The notes beneath the pieces are model-generated. The model was not told where the DNA came from. It saw only the letters and a program-made list of their open reading frames with translations, and did no database searches. A stretch of 64,000 bases of DNA from Crotophaga sulcirostris (lineage: Eukaryota; Chordata; Aves; Cuculiformes; Crotophagidae). This document shows positions 1 through 26,189 of this stretch, one piece after another. The DNA lies in NCBI GenBank assembly GCA_013397455.1, contig VYZB01000055.1, forward strand, positions 3,173,687 to 3,237,686, read 5' to 3'. The position numbers were made by a program, and so were the translations under genes. How positions within the stretch are numbered: the stretch's first letter is position 1; every line of letters starts with the position of its first letter.

Positions 1-12835
<12,835 letters not shown>

Positions 12836-12982
12836 GGCTGCGGGGGATGGGGAGACGGCCGCCCCGCTGCCTCCCGCCGCTCAGCCCCGTCTCCTCCCGG
12901 CGCGAGTGCCCGGCGCGACCCCTGGGCCGCCGCCTCCCGCCCCTCCGCCCCGTCACAGCGCCCGCGCACCCCGCGCGCAAAC

Positions 12983-12994
12983 AAAATGGCGGCG
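12983..12994 (-). promoter_or_regulatory. YY1-type motif in SMC3 promoter/5'UTR
   Basis: The plus strand reads AAAATGGCGGCG, which matches the YY1 core ATGGC with its usual GCGGC flank. It lies about 150 bp upstream of the SMC3 start codon. In many CpG-island promoters YY1 sites sit at or just downstream of the transcription start, so this may mark the start. Match seen; function inferred. Confidence 0.55.
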
Positions 12995-13350
12995 GAGACC
13001 CCCCCTCCAAAAAGGCCGTCCCGGCGCGAACCATTCCGCACACGGCGGGGGGGGGAGCTGTGAAGCACAGAGCGCGCCTCTGCTCTACCGCAGAAAGGAG
13101 CACCGGAAGGGCCAACAGATTCCCCCTTTTTCAGCTTCTAAAGTTCCTCGCTGGCCTTTTGAAGGCGCTCTGGAGCGGAGAAGAAGGGTGACACTGCCTC
13201 CTCTCGCAGCAGGTGTCCCCCCAGAGAGCTGAGTAAAATGGTTCCACCCCCCGAGAGGCGGATTGGGCGCCAAAGGCAAGTGCAGCCGAGCGGGCAAAGT
13301 GGCGGGGCGGGCGGGGAGAGGCGCGCCTGCAGGGGGCGCTGCGGGTTTCG

Positions 13351-13484
13351 TGGAATCGTAGAACGTCCTGAGTTGGGAGGGACCCATAGGGACCATCGAG
13401 TCCAGCTCCTGTCCCTGCACAGGGCAACCCCAACATTCACACTGTGCGGCTGCGGGTCTTCTCCAAATGCTTCTGGGATATTGT
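13351..13484 (-). mobile_element. CR1 LINE 3' tail, minus strand (first subfamily)
   Basis: Starts with 'tggaatcgtagaacgtcctgag' type CR1 tail wording and ends at 'ttctgggatattgtc'. The same subfamily recurs at 14151 and, on the plus strand, at 39139. Only about 134 bp of the 3' end remains. Confidence 0.85.
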
Positions 13485-13755
13485 CATAAAATCATAGAAT
13501 GGTTTGGGATGAAAGGGACCTTAAAGCCCAGTTCCAACCCCATGTCAAGGACACCTCCCACTGGATCAGGGGGCTCAAGGCCCCATCCAACCTGGCCTTG
13601 AACACCTCCAGGGATGGGGCAGCCACAGCTTCTCTGGGCAACCTGTGCCAGGGCCTCACCAGCCTCATCATGAGGAATTTCTTCCTAATATGTAATCTAA
13701 ATCTTCTCCCTTCCAACTTAAAGCCATTGTGGGGAGCCTGTTCCAGTGTTAAATA
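13485..13755 (-). mobile_element. CR1 LINE 3' tail, minus strand (second subfamily)
   Basis: Begins with the terminal repeat remnant 'ataaaatcatagaatgg' and carries the CR1 3' end through to 'gggagcctgttcc'. It is directly adjacent to the preceding CR1 tail with no unique DNA between. It resembles the copies at 11968 and 35285 more than its neighbour. Antisense reading gives typical CR1 ORF2 C-terminal residues (RRFRLHIRKKF). Confidence 0.88.
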
Positions 13756-14150
13756 ATACCCGTTATAACGGTCACTGACAATCAACACCATCTTGTTCCC
13801 ACTGACATTGGTTGCTTTTCATGTTAAGCTCTCTCCACTGGTAATAGCACCGAATCAAACACCATGGAACAGCGTATTTTATCCTCTCACCAAATTATGT
13901 GAATAGGTTTGACTAAGATGAGGACAAACATCCCCACAATTTCAGGGGACCTAATCAGAATCCATCACCTATCCCTGAGTCAACAAAGTACCAAGTTAAG
14001 TTCTAAATGCTTCTGCAGCTCTAAAGCTTTTGAAAAACTTTGGATCTATAATTCCACCGAAGTACTGAAACGTTCTCACAAAGGAACCATAGCATGGGAA
14101 ATCAAAATTCTCATGGAAAAAAATCCATCATATGAAACAACACAACATAT

Positions 14151-14499
14151 CATAGACTCATAGAATGTCCTGAGTTGGAAGGGACCCACAAGGATCATCG
14201 AGTGCAACTCCCATCCCCGCATAGGACAACCCCAACGCTCACACTGTGGGTCTGAGGGCATTGTCCAAACGCTTCTTGAATATCATCAGGCTTGGTGTGG
14301 CTATTTCCCTAGGAAGCTGTTCTAGTTCCCTCAGCTGCTCCTCATAACGCTTGTCCTCCAGACCAGCTTCATTGCCCTCCTCTGGATACACTCTAGCACC
14401 TCAGCATCCTTCTTGTAGTGAGGGGCCCAAAACTGAACACAGCATTCGAGGTGTGGCCTCACCAGTACAGGGGAACAATCGCTTCCCTACTCCTGCTGG
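14151..14499 (-). mobile_element. CR1 LINE 3' fragment, minus strand
   Basis: Starts 'catagactcatagaatgtcc' and continues with recognisable CR1 3' sequence to 'ccctactcctgctgg'. About 350 bp, 5'-truncated. Same subfamily as 13351-13484 but retaining more of the 5' side. Confidence 0.9.
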
Positions 14500-17104
14500 C
14501 AGTAGTTCTTCAAAAATGCAGCTGTAGCCAACATTTCTATACACACAATAGAATTTAACACTAATAAAAATTAGGTTTGAACAGAATGGTCTAGTTCCTA
14601 CCTCTCCTAGAATAACAGGTGGATGAATTCCTTTTCTTGCTTAACAGGAAAACCTCCCTAGTCTCAACCATTCTTAACTGCTATATAATGAAATGGTTTT
14701 ACCTAAGACTCATCAGGAGGTTATTGTTACAGATTTCACCCACACCTTTAAAGAAATGGCTCATTTTTTTTTATTTCAGAAAGCACAGGGCTTAAAAAAA
14801 CCTAAAGCATTTAATGACTGCTCCACAAACAAATTCAGACAGAAAATTTCCTGCCTGCTTGTTCTATTATTTTTCAATAACTCAGTACAATGGCACTTGG
14901 GGAAGAAATATATTCTCCATTTGCATTTTCCAAATCCCTTTCATTTTAGGATTTCAGGGAATTTTAATCCTTAAATGAGCCTCACAACATCTTTCTGGGA
15001 TTGGTTTGTGTAATGGATTTTTTACTTTTTTCTGGCATGAAGTGAATCACAGATGCCAGTGCTTTGGGTCTCAGCTGCCTGGCCCACCCAAGGGATTTAC
15101 TGGCCGTAGGGCAAAGAGGGTCTAGGAAAGAAAGGAAAGTTGAATTCCCCATTTTTCTTCACAATGAACTTAACCAATCCTATACTTGGTCAAAAAAATT
15201 ATTCACATCCATTTTTTATATTAGCACCGACATGTAAATAAATGCACATATTTACACATTCTAGATAAACTTGTAATTTTAAAAATCACCCTGTGAAGCA
15301 CTCAGGCAGGAGAATACAGCAATGCGTTTTATGCATATGGACTTCCTGGCACCACACAGCAGGCGGTGCAATCTGACCTCTGCTGAAACACGTCAGCAAA
15401 GGTTTTCTTGCAACAAGCAGCTGGGATATCGCCTCACAGACAAACTTCTCCTCCTGCTAAAGACCACGGGTGGAAGGACCACCCTGTGTTACTCATCGCA
15501 GTCATTCAAAACTAGTTTCTCAGGGCAGTAATAGGCATAGAAATGTTCTTAAATTAGTAGGTTTTAAAATACATACCTCTTTGTCCTCTGCTTTTAGAGG
15601 TACAGAATGCCTTGAGTCATGTTTTTGAGCTTTTCTTTGTAGTTCAGAAACTTATTTTCACTTAATCATAGACTTCCAGAGCAAGGATTTAACCTTCATC
15701 TTCTGAAGAGGGGATTCAGAGTCACCAGGGTGGCCATCAGCTAAGGAAATTTTGCCTTTTCTCAACTTCTGCACTGACGTTATTGTGCATGGACGTACCA
15801 AGTCCTCTTGAAAAACCTGGCTCAAATTAAAGCTCTAAGAGTAGAGATCCCAGAACCTGCTGACCCACATCTGGTGCCCCAGACAGCTCGCTGTTGTCAT
15901 GGTATACTAAGAAGTGCATCACCCTCTGTTTTTTGAACTTTTGAACAGGCACAAATAAGAACCTAGATGTTCATTCCCTCTTGAGGACTTTGGATACACC
16001 ACATAGTCCTGCACTTTGGAGATGACTTATGCATACCTATAGACGTGCGCAGACACCAGGTTATATTTATCCATAGGAATAAAATCATATCTCACTGATA
16101 TTTCATCAACAAATACTCCCACCACTGTGACGTGCTTGCAAAAATAGCAACCGTATTCATTAAAGATTAAGTGGCAAATGATTGTCTAGTTCAGTGTTTC
16201 AAATACAGGCCCCTGCATACAGGTTTTGTCACATAGCTTTTAGAGACTCGTGTTTGAGGGAGCGGAGGGGTGGAGTGGGTATTATATTTTTTGTTATTCT
16301 TTTGGTTTTGTAGTCCATGCTGAAAATATGCACCCAACCCAAGGGTGATGCGTGTCATCTTTATTCCATCAAGCTGCCGCGGCTGTAGGAGTGCAGAAAG
16401 CTGGCAGCTAGTAAAACAGCACGCTTTATTCAGAAATTGGAAACATATAATCAATGCCTGCTACACATAGAGTTCACCTCGCTTCAGTAGGTGCTGCAGA
16501 GCTTTTTTCTGTGGCCCTGTTTTTCTATAAATATGCTAGAATTAAACATTAGCATTAGAAAGGAGACTGTGGGAACATTGCTTTAATTCATCTAGGCTTC
16601 ATTGGCATAAAAATACATCAGGCATTTCTTTCATGAGGCTTAACAGGAACATATAGATGCGATTTCAAGTCTGTAGTATTTTTTTTACCTTCTCAAATAG
16701 TAAAATTTATCTTAGAAAAAACCACATTAAACATACTGGGAGGGGGAAGCAGTTTAAGGGTATTATTAACCTCTTCTATTACCACTCTCAGTAGTGAACC
16801 AACGTGTGTATAGGCTGCTTTCATTCATGAATGGCTGCAATCACCGAGGTATTTACTTCCATGTTTAAAGGACTGTAGAAATCAGTAGACTCCTCACAAC
16901 CTCAAGCAATTGTGTTTCATCACTTGAAGTCAGTAGCAGGGTAGGCAGAGCACTGCTGGGGGCACTTCTTGTTGGCATCACAGCAGAATCTGAGGAGCCA
17001 ACTGGGGAACCAGGCTTTGGTTAGACACGTCAGTTAGATCCTGCAGAAACTAGTGTTTAATGCACTCAGAACACACAACCAGATATTCTGATATTCTAAT
17101 TTCA

Positions 17105-17185
17105 GCTTGTGAAACAAAGGCAGTGAGAAAGTACCTTTCCCAAGGTCAAACAGGGTAACTGTGGGACAGCCAAGAATACCTCTCC
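17105..17185 (+). repeat. Possible MIR-like ancient SINE core
   Basis: The wording 'acctttcccaaggtcaaaca' preceded by 'caaaggcagtgagaaag' resembles the conserved MIR core ('cttgcccaaggtcacacag' type). Ancient amniote SINEs of this class survive in birds at low density. Divergence is high, so a repeat-library search is needed to settle it. Confidence 0.4.
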
Positions 17186-20048
17186 TCCTGAACTACCCAC
17201 ATCAAGAACAAATCCTAAGGCAGCAAGGCCACAGGATTCACCTTTGAATTCAGTGGAGATTCTAGCAGGTGGAATGAGGCAAACCAGCCCTCTCTCTGAG
17301 CTTGTGCATCAGTCTCTGTGCTCAACCCACCACGCTTTCGAGGAACAAGGAGCACTTATTCTGAAAAACGTGCCAGCCAGTCACATACAGGTTTCTTTTC
17401 CAAGAATTTTTTTCTCTTGAGCAAAGTTACCAAGCTTTTTTGCCCTCAAGCCCTGTAGCAAGCCCTGTGCTTTGCAATGCAAGAGTTTAACCCTTCACCA
17501 AAACCTGTAGAAATGTTTGTATCTTTGCCAGTGAGCAACTGGCTGTCAAAAAACTTCGAAGAGGAAGACTTAAGCCTGCAAGACCCTTAAGCTCAGTTTG
17601 ATAAAGGGTGGATGTAATCACAACAGTGTAAAATCAACAATAGAAAAAGATTCCTTTTAAAAAAAGATCTTTTTTCTTGTGAATGAATCTGCTGCAGCTT
17701 TATTAAGGGAAAGCAGTTATTCTGCTCATTGTCTTTCAGACAAGCCTCTGTAAATAAAATGTGGTTGTGGTTGAACTAATTTCACTTGGTTGGCTAATTT
17801 TATAGAGCAAGCCATTGTGCACACACAAAATGAATTACACACATGGATGCTGTGGTGGGAGCTCTGCCGACAGGCGGCATGAGCTGGGCTGGCTCCCACT
17901 GTGGGGCGAGAGGGGCCACATCCTACCAAAGGATGAAACCGTTTATGTTTTTCCTTCACTCTGATGCAACGAAGTGCTTTGTTGCATTCAGAAACATTGA
18001 GAAAGAAACTACTGCTCTGCATTTTTCCTTCTTTAACCCCCAGACAAGGGAAGAGCTCCTCAGTGGGCTGTCCCTGGGATCAGCCACACTAGAGGGCACC
18101 CCTAGATGCACACCTAGGTGGGTCAGGTATGATGGAGAAGCAAATCAGGGACGCTGGAACCCACAGAGTCATTGCGTGTGGTTGCTGCCCCATCAGCAAG
18201 GGTGGCAGCCCACAGCACCCCTTAATTTTTGTGGTAGCTGCCCCGGAGCAGGGCTGGGTTGGTACTGGCTTACTGGTATCAGGCCAGGTGGGTGGCTGCT
18301 TTTTTAGGGGTTGCATATATTCCTGGAGTGTGGGGGCACCTGCCTATCTACCAGCAGGGCTCAGGGGCAGACTAAGAGGACAGGATCAACTGGTTCTCAT
18401 CAAAATAAATCATAAGCAGGGGTGCCCTCTGAAGACCTGCCTAATCCCAAACTTCAGGGGAAAGATTGTCAGCTCAGGGAGCGGTGCAAGCCTGGGAGAC
18501 CAGGAGGTGAATTAACAATGGTCAATTTTCCTTCCAAAGAAACTCTTCGTGTTCAAGCGAGCAGTAAATACAATCTTGGCGATAAGAGAGCCACACAGAC
18601 ATAAATATATGCATCCCATCTGCCAGACTGGCTGCTCGCTCTGAAGCTGCATCCACAGAAAGGCTGATGATTTGCTGTTACGAAAGAGCGGGTGAGGGAC
18701 CAAGGGGAAGTGGCGGTGCCTGTCCAGGCCCTGGAGGTGTTGCTGGTTGGATGATATCACTGACCAAAGGAATATTTTGCAACCCATTCCCAGCAGCAGT
18801 GCAGGACACAGACTAACCACGGGTCACAGAGACTCCCAGAGGGAGGTGACTTGTGGATGCAGAGAAGAGGCTGAAGAGCTGTACTCAGCATGCATGGTGA
18901 GCCAGGCTGCAGGACAAGGGGCAGAGAGAGCCCACATGGGTCTGTGACCCATGCTGCCTCATTTTGGGGCAGCTTTTTCACTCTCTGTGGCCAGTACAAA
19001 CAAAATTTCATTGACAGAGATTCTGGACTGGGTATTCGACTTCCACAGAGCATCCTGAAATACCAAAAAAAACCCCTTTCCTCCTGCATCTGTTCCTCAT
19101 TAGCACCCTGGAAGAAGGCAGCTGTGGTAAATTTGTAATTAGATTAGAACAAAAAATCAGTATCTTGGCTGGCCACATCCCATCCAACAAAGTAATAAAC
19201 GTCCGAACTGACGAATCACATCAGAATCACATTGCCTGGATGTAACTCCCTCTTTGAGCCATTGGTCTACAGCCACAAACAAATGTGATTTTCTAACCGA
19301 GGCACCAAAACCAGCCCCAGGAAAACATGACCTGCTTTCTTGGAGACATTTTCACAGTAACACAGGTGAGCTGCTGGCCTTATGGCATCCGACCGACTTT
19401 AACAAGCTGCAGCAACTTCACCTGACACCGGGTGGCCTCCCCTGAGTGTGAAATTTCCTCCTCTCCTTTGAAGATCAAAGGACAGCAAAGATAACTTCCA
19501 GCTTTATGATCGAAACTAAACCCACTACCCCAGGGATTACCTTGGACCTCCCTCTCCATTAGACCTCAGCATTCCTCAGGCTTTTCCCAGGCTGACCCTG
19601 AGGGCAGCAGGACATCCTTCTCCTGTCTCACCCAAGCTAACAGGCTTCACCGGTGCAGCTTTGCACAGTTCGGTCCAGATAATGGATTTTTTTTATCTTT
19701 TCCAGCTCTCCAAGGAAGTATCCTGCTGTTTATTCTACCTGATCTCCCCTTGCCCTGGCCCACTGTGCCCTGCCTCCTCTGGCATCCCCGGCTCCCTCCC
19801 AGAGGGGGGCTGAAGAGAAGGAAATGGGAACAGAAACCAAGATACTGCGATGGGAATACTGTCTGAAGGCTCTTGGCAGCCTCCCCTGCTGTCTGCAGAC
19901 ATTCCCCACTTGTCCCAACAACCCTTTCCCAGGATCCTGCAAGCCAGGGCATTGAGCAGGGCAGTAGATACACAGAAGTAGATGCACAGAAGCCTTCTGC
20001 CTGCTCCTACTTCCCTACACGCACCACCAAGAAGTATCCCCAGCACAT

Positions 20049-20265
20049 CACGGTATCACAAGGTTGGAAAGGACCTCTGAGATCATCAAGTCCAGCCTAT
20101 AAGCCAACACTAACACCATCCCATCACCTAAACCGTGGCACTCAGTGCCTCATCCAGTCTTCCCTTAAACACCTCCAGGGTCAGCGACTCCACCACCTCC
20201 CTGAGCAGCGCATTCCAGTGGCCAATCACCCTTTCAGTGAAGAACTTTGTCACATTCAAGTCCAG
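20049..20265 (-). mobile_element. CR1 LINE 3' tail, minus strand
   Basis: Starts 'acggtatcacaaggttggaa', a terminus shared with the copy at 39495, and runs through typical CR1 tail sequence until about 'cacattcaagtccag'. Downstream bases to about 20406 no longer match the CR1 pattern I recognise. It lies in the DUSP5-SMC3 intergenic region. Confidence 0.88.
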
Positions 20266-23200
20266 AACAGCTCCTTGCAGCTGGGTTTGGTAATCAGAAC
20301 TGCCAGGAGCCACTTTAGCATTTGGTAGCACAGAGAAAAACGTACTCTCCCCCTTCTCCACCACTGGTGGCCCCTGATCAATTCTCTCAAGCATATCCAC
20401 CTGCACAGGTCATGCTGACTTGCCAGAAAACCAGCTGATCTTCACAGCTGGATTTAGTAAACTGAACCATGTCAATGCTTTAGCACTTGGTAGCACATGG
20501 TTTTCTTGCCACCCATCCAGGGCTCCCAGTACCTGCTTCCTGGAGGAGTGACTGCTCTACCCCACGGTGGTTGCGTGAAAGCACTGCCCAACTGGTTTTG
20601 CTTTTAACTAAGTAAAACATTATATCCTGGGGGGAAGAAAGTAAAAAGTCCACAACCCAATGAACTTGCTCTTGCAGTATGGAATAATGTGGCCTCGCAA
20701 GCACAGTACAATAAATACATTACAGTAACAAGGTTTTGAGTTTAGGAAAGCCTTTGCCCATGGGTCTAATGTGCATTGCAAACATATGAAAAAAATCTTT
20801 ATGCTTTTCTCAGAATGAGATTGATATCGTTATCCCTCTTGTAAGGCAGGATGCAAAGACATACGGATAAGCCTGCAAGAAACATTCGGAGAGAAATTCA
20901 GGTCCACTCTAGCAGCAAAATGCTTCTTGTGTGAGCAAAGCCACATCAACAAAGCTCTGCTTTGTACCAACAGAGCAGAAACATCCTCTGCAGGAGAAAC
21001 GAGATGGGCTGCGGAAAACACAGTTTTGCTGCTACAGTCTTTTTCTATGTACTCAGGGGATCTGTCTGGTCAGCTCGGTCAGTCCAGGTCTCACTCACTT
21101 CCTTTATGCTTTTGACAAACATGACTGTGCCAGCAGGAGGGTACAGAGCAGCTCATCGCTTGCCCTGGAAAGCCAAGGGCAGGGCCAACAATCGATCCCA
21201 GGCTGCCTGACCTCCTGGGCTCTCCAACAGCCACAGTAATTACTCCGGGCAAAGTGGACACTGCTAGGGAGCCTGCAGGCTGAAAGCATCTCTAGGAGAC
21301 GAACGTGCACAGTTCTGCTCCATCCCTGTTAGAAATCTGCTTCATCTTGGCCAGCCTGTCAGGGCCCAGCCGGATGGCAGTTAATGGTCGTGCTGGAATT
21401 CATGTCGATTGATTTTCCAGTTAACTTGACCTAAAATCATTGGAGGCATTAGAGCAGAGAGGATATACCCATTGTTCCGGTTTGAGTCCTGTAGTCCTCA
21501 CATTCCATTTCAATACAGCAGCAAGTTTAGTTCCAATTAGAACAAACAGTTCCTTAAAATAAAGACTGAATGTAAAGAGTCATCCAGGGCCTAATTCAAA
21601 GCCCATTGTGTTGCAGAGCCATCCTCCCCACTAAAGGCAATAGGCTTTGGATCAGGGCCTGGAGGCAGCTCACAATGTATGGGCAATTGAATGATGAGAG
21701 ATGACTCACTATCAAATGCTGTCTGCTTCACAAAGGAGCCTCAGAAATGGACTATCTGTGTGACAGAAATAAACCCCTATTCACACACACACACACCATC
21801 ATCACCCCCCAAAAGGAGATCCCATGAAAAAAAATACATTATCATTTCTCCTGGAAGACTTAAGCCTCATCCAATGAATGCTTACTCCTGTGAGTAACTT
21901 TATGAACATGAGTAGCTCAGTAAAACCAAGTAAGGAAAATCATTGTGCCAAAGGGCGTTGAGGTCTTTATCAGTTTGTCTGTCATTTCTGAGCATCTAAT
22001 AGTCCCAGCAGATCAGATACCTTTATGTGCTGCCTGTCCTGAAATACTGTTTGTGACCGCAGGCAGCGTGGGCTGAGGCTGGGGCAGGGACCCCGTGTCA
22101 TGTAGGAATTACACTGCAGGTGTTTCCCACTTCTGCTCATGTACAGAAGGTCCAATGGGTCCCATGGATCCCATGCATGTTTGTCCCCTAGACATATTTT
22201 CCATTCGTAGGGTCCCTAACGTGGGTCCCATTCTAACATATAAAAAAATCCCTGACAGAAATAGGAGAGTCCTATGGCAATGCTGTCCCTAAAGGGATTT
22301 GAGCTTCTTTCTCCCTTTCTATCTACCGTGGTCACTCCTGGTCTTGAGTTGCTGGCTTACTGGGTTTGTTTGTTGTTTGTACAAGCACAACAGGTTCTGC
22401 TAGGATTCCCAGAAACTACAAATAACTTCCTGGGGTAGGCTAATACTTGAAAGGGATACCTAGGGGCCATAAATCCTCTTTAATAACTAGACAAAGCTGG
22501 AAGAAGTGCTGAGCATTTCAGCTATAACGGAAGAAGCCATTTCTCTTGGTAACCTTTACAGTCCCTGCAAGCGTTCTGAGGTGGGATGCAGCACTGCTGC
22601 TGATAGAAAAATGAAGTAATTTGGTAAGCCCTACTTAGATGTCAGAGTACTCTGAATTTTGAAGCTGAAATAAACAGATTGAAGTGACCCCATATTTTAT
22701 AATGCAATGGTAAAACAAAGTAGGACTTTGCAACTGAGGCCCTGGTGTCAGAACTTCATTTGATTTTCTCTGATGACTCAACCTATTTCACAAGCTATTT
22801 TCATATTCCTTATTTAGCGAACTTACTCATGTCTCGGTGAAAGCCTACGATGTGATAAAGCCAAGGAACCGTAATCTGTGGTACTGGTAACACCTCCCAC
22901 GCCAAAAAAAATCCTACTTCCATATTTATGTGGCTCTGCAAATTGGTTCCTGCCTTTTTTCTCCCCAGAGAGTGAGCTGGCAGCGTGTCTCCTCTCCAAT
23001 TAGCATTAGGCTGTGAAAAGTGGAGATGTGAGGTCAAATTCACCATGCCTGGAGCCTCACTTACTTTTGCCACCTTACAGGCACATTTGGACCTTTGACT
23101 TCCCCGGCAAGGCAACTGTTGTTTTTAGCATACAAATAACAACTCCTACCGAAAACGTTGTTCATTCAGGCTTTTTCTCCTGAAAAAAAGCCCTCACCAC

Positions 23201-26179
23201 CAGAAGGCAATAATCTAAGAACACCTCGTATTGCTCAGGGACCAGAGATGGGTGCCTCAATGTGAACACCCCATGGACTCAGTGAATTTTACCTAGGTTT
23301 TACTGATCAGAATGTAATTTCTGCCTTTTGCAAAGTCCTTTAATGAGAGAGGAAGGAGAAACCTTTGTAACCAGCGTAGGTTGCAAATCACAAGAGCAAA
23401 TGCATGGACTAAGAGGACAACACCCACCCATCCACCCCCACCTCAGATCTCTTCACAATCTAATTTGCCACCATGTAAATACATGTTTTTTGCAGCATGT
23501 TTTTTGAAGAGTTTGTTTATGTTGGAGGCAGAAAGGAAAGGCAGCCTGTGCAAAGCAGAGACAGGGACTGAGCAGCAGCACTCACGCTTGCAACATGACT
23601 GCTCTTTAGAAGCTTAAAAGCACGGGACCGAACGCTACCTGGCACAAGCCCTGTTCAGTCCCACACCAGGTTATTAAACAGCTCCCAGCTGATGCCAAGG
23701 AGTCCAGGACATAAGGGTGCATCATCAGGAGTGTTAATGGAGAGAAATGCTCGTGTCCTAGCACAGCCCTTAACCAGCACTTCCATGGGCAGCAAAACCT
23801 GCAAAATCCCCTTTCCCGTGACGTTTCCGCTCAACTTGTTTGGATTCAGGTATCATAAGGGATAAACTCTAATCAAAGCTTTGCCTAAGGGTACAACATT
23901 CCTGGCATCTTTCCCTCAATTGCTTTTTCTGATGTCTGAAAGCAACCTGCTAAAGCCTTCCCCTTGCTGTTACAGCAGTGCAGGCCTCTACTTTTCATCA
24001 GAACTTTGGTTTTGAGATCCCTACTCTTCTGCCAAGCTTAGCTGGTAGATGGACACAGGTGCACTGAACCACCCAGTTCAGCCACCATCACTGTTAGCCT
24101 CCTTCCTTCAGCTCTGACACTCCCCATGCACCTGCCTGATCTGAACTCCCATGCCTAGGAGTGAGCTACACAAAATCAAGCCTACTGAGGGTGTAAAAGC
24201 CCCCTAAAGCTTCCATCCTACCCAAGCTGGTGAATTTGCTCAGCGCACAAGCCACAAAACACTGTCAGAGCTCTGCCTTTCCCTAAGAATGAAGGTAGTT
24301 GTTGAGTACTATTGTCTGGAAGCAGAGAACCAGGGTACCTCCCCTGCCCATGTGGGTTCAAACTCACCCATCCCATCTCCCAGATAAGTGCCACCCTGAT
24401 TTGTCACACTCACCTTCACACCTTGGTGCCTGGGTCCTCAGCTCCTCCCTGCCCATGGGAACAGCGTGACGTACTCTGGGAACAGCGCGACATACTCTCA
24501 CCCCAGAGTCTTGCAGTGAGGTGGCTGTCGTCCTCTCAGCAAGGTGGGATCTGCCAAGCTGGCCAAGGGAGCTGAGCTGAGGGCAGAGGTCCTACATTAG
24601 CACTGAAGCAGCAAAGCAGGCACCAGCATAACCATGGGAGCACAGCCCTCTGGGAGGCAGCACTTACACCCCACTCTGCCCTGGGTGTTGGGTCTTCCTT
24701 CAGCCTGCAGGGAGGAGACTGGGTAGGGACTGGTCTAGCAGAGGAGAGCTCTGCCTGGAGGCAGGAGCACACACCTCAGGCTCCTGTGCCCAGGCCTGAC
24801 AACTCCTCTTCAAGCTCCTGCAGAGCTCTGGCGCTCCTGCCTTGCTGAATCCCAGCCCAACCTCTTCCTCTGCCAACAGTATCCAACAACACGCTATGGC
24901 AAAGCCCAGGATCAGAGCCCCTCTCCAAAACCAGAGCAGCTGCCTTCCCTTTCTGCTAAATACCTGGCTCCTCTGCCTGGCCTGTGATCTTTTCCAGCTG
25001 CTGTGGTCAAATCTGCCAAGGCCAGCAGTCCCTCTGTTAACCCTTTCTGCCTCACACTCTGCAGGTTCCCATGGCAAACATCATGGCCTCTGCAGAGGGT
25101 CTCAGGGATCCCCCCCTTGAAAAACAAAGCTGATCATTCCCCCAGGAAGGATTTTATGCTGTTTTGGCAGAAGCTGGTGGTGGCTCTGTTTCTGTCAGGG
25201 TGGTAGATCTCTGTGCTCGGGATGCTAAGCCTAGCAGCCTTTCTACTTGGGTGCCTGGGGGGTGCTGAGGGGCTCAGAACATTTTCCAGAGCTCCCTAAG
25301 GGGAGCAATGAGATCTTTCAGAAAACTGATTGATCTGCTCTTGCTAGATCACCTGCCTCACCTCACCAGGTGCTGGCTGCCATGTTCAGGTTTTCTGGAG
25401 CCCAGACAGAGCTGCTGCCGTGTCCCCCTGACACAGGGAAGAGATCTAAGGCTCATCTTGAAAGGCAGCTTCTCATGAGATTTGCTTCCCAGGAGCAGGG
25501 TGTTACAAATGGATGAACTCTAGAGAGTATAGATGCTTTGTAACCCAGACATCTACCCAAAATTTTTCAGCTCCATAACTTGGAAATGCAGATTATAAAT
25601 GTGCTGCAGTGTTAAGACAGAAAGAGCCTAAAATCTTCCAGCAGAAAAGGGATATGAAATGGGTTGGAGATGCTGTCTTGTCAAATTTTTTCTTTTTCAT
25701 TTAAAAAAAAAAAAAGAGCATTACCTACATGCCCTGGTCCCTGATGTGATGCTCATGGGTGGCCCTCTGGGTGCCACAGACCACCCACGAGCACCATGGC
25801 AGGAACCAGGGCACGCTGCATGTGCTCAGGAAGGAAGTAGGAGTGTGCTTACTTCAGATTTTCACCCTCAGCAAGACCCAAATCTTACATTAAATGTGTG
25901 TGAATCAAAACAGAAGTGCCTGCCTGGCTACTTGGAAGTGACACCACTGTGACTCATAGCATTCTGTTTAAAACCATCCTCCCCCTCATCTCCTCCCCTC
26001 CATAGAAATGCACCTTGGAGGCTTTCAACACAGAGCCCAGGGGTGCTTACCCTCCTCATACCACTTTTGAGCCATAGCTTTTTTCTCAGATGACTTCTCC
26101 TGCCACTGAGCTCTACCGAAACACTTGTGCAGCTCTCTCCAAGTACAACAAACAGCTCTCTTCTTTGCATTTTGTTTTC

Positions 26180-26189
26180 TTTATTTATT
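26180..26189 (-). terminator. DUSP5: Distal DUSP5 polyadenylation signal candidate (two overlapping AATAAA)
   Basis: On the minus strand this reads AATAAATAAA, two overlapping canonical signals, 1.2 kb past the DUSP5 stop. This would give a 3'UTR of about 1.2 kb, similar to what I recall for mammalian DUSP5 mRNA. Inferred from position; no transcript data. Confidence 0.5.

Larger units (their letters stand above)
14500..26170. other. Intergenic DNA between SMC3 promoter and DUSP5 3' end
   Basis: No gene is supported here: the open frames are short, lack recognisable domains and overlap each other on both strands. Contents seen: a CR1 tail at 20049-20265, a MIR-like stretch near 17105-17185, a short CA repeat at 21780-21797, and AP-1 heptamers at 21702-21708 and 22774-22780. 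The rest is unique sequence of mixed composition. Confidence 0.7.
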
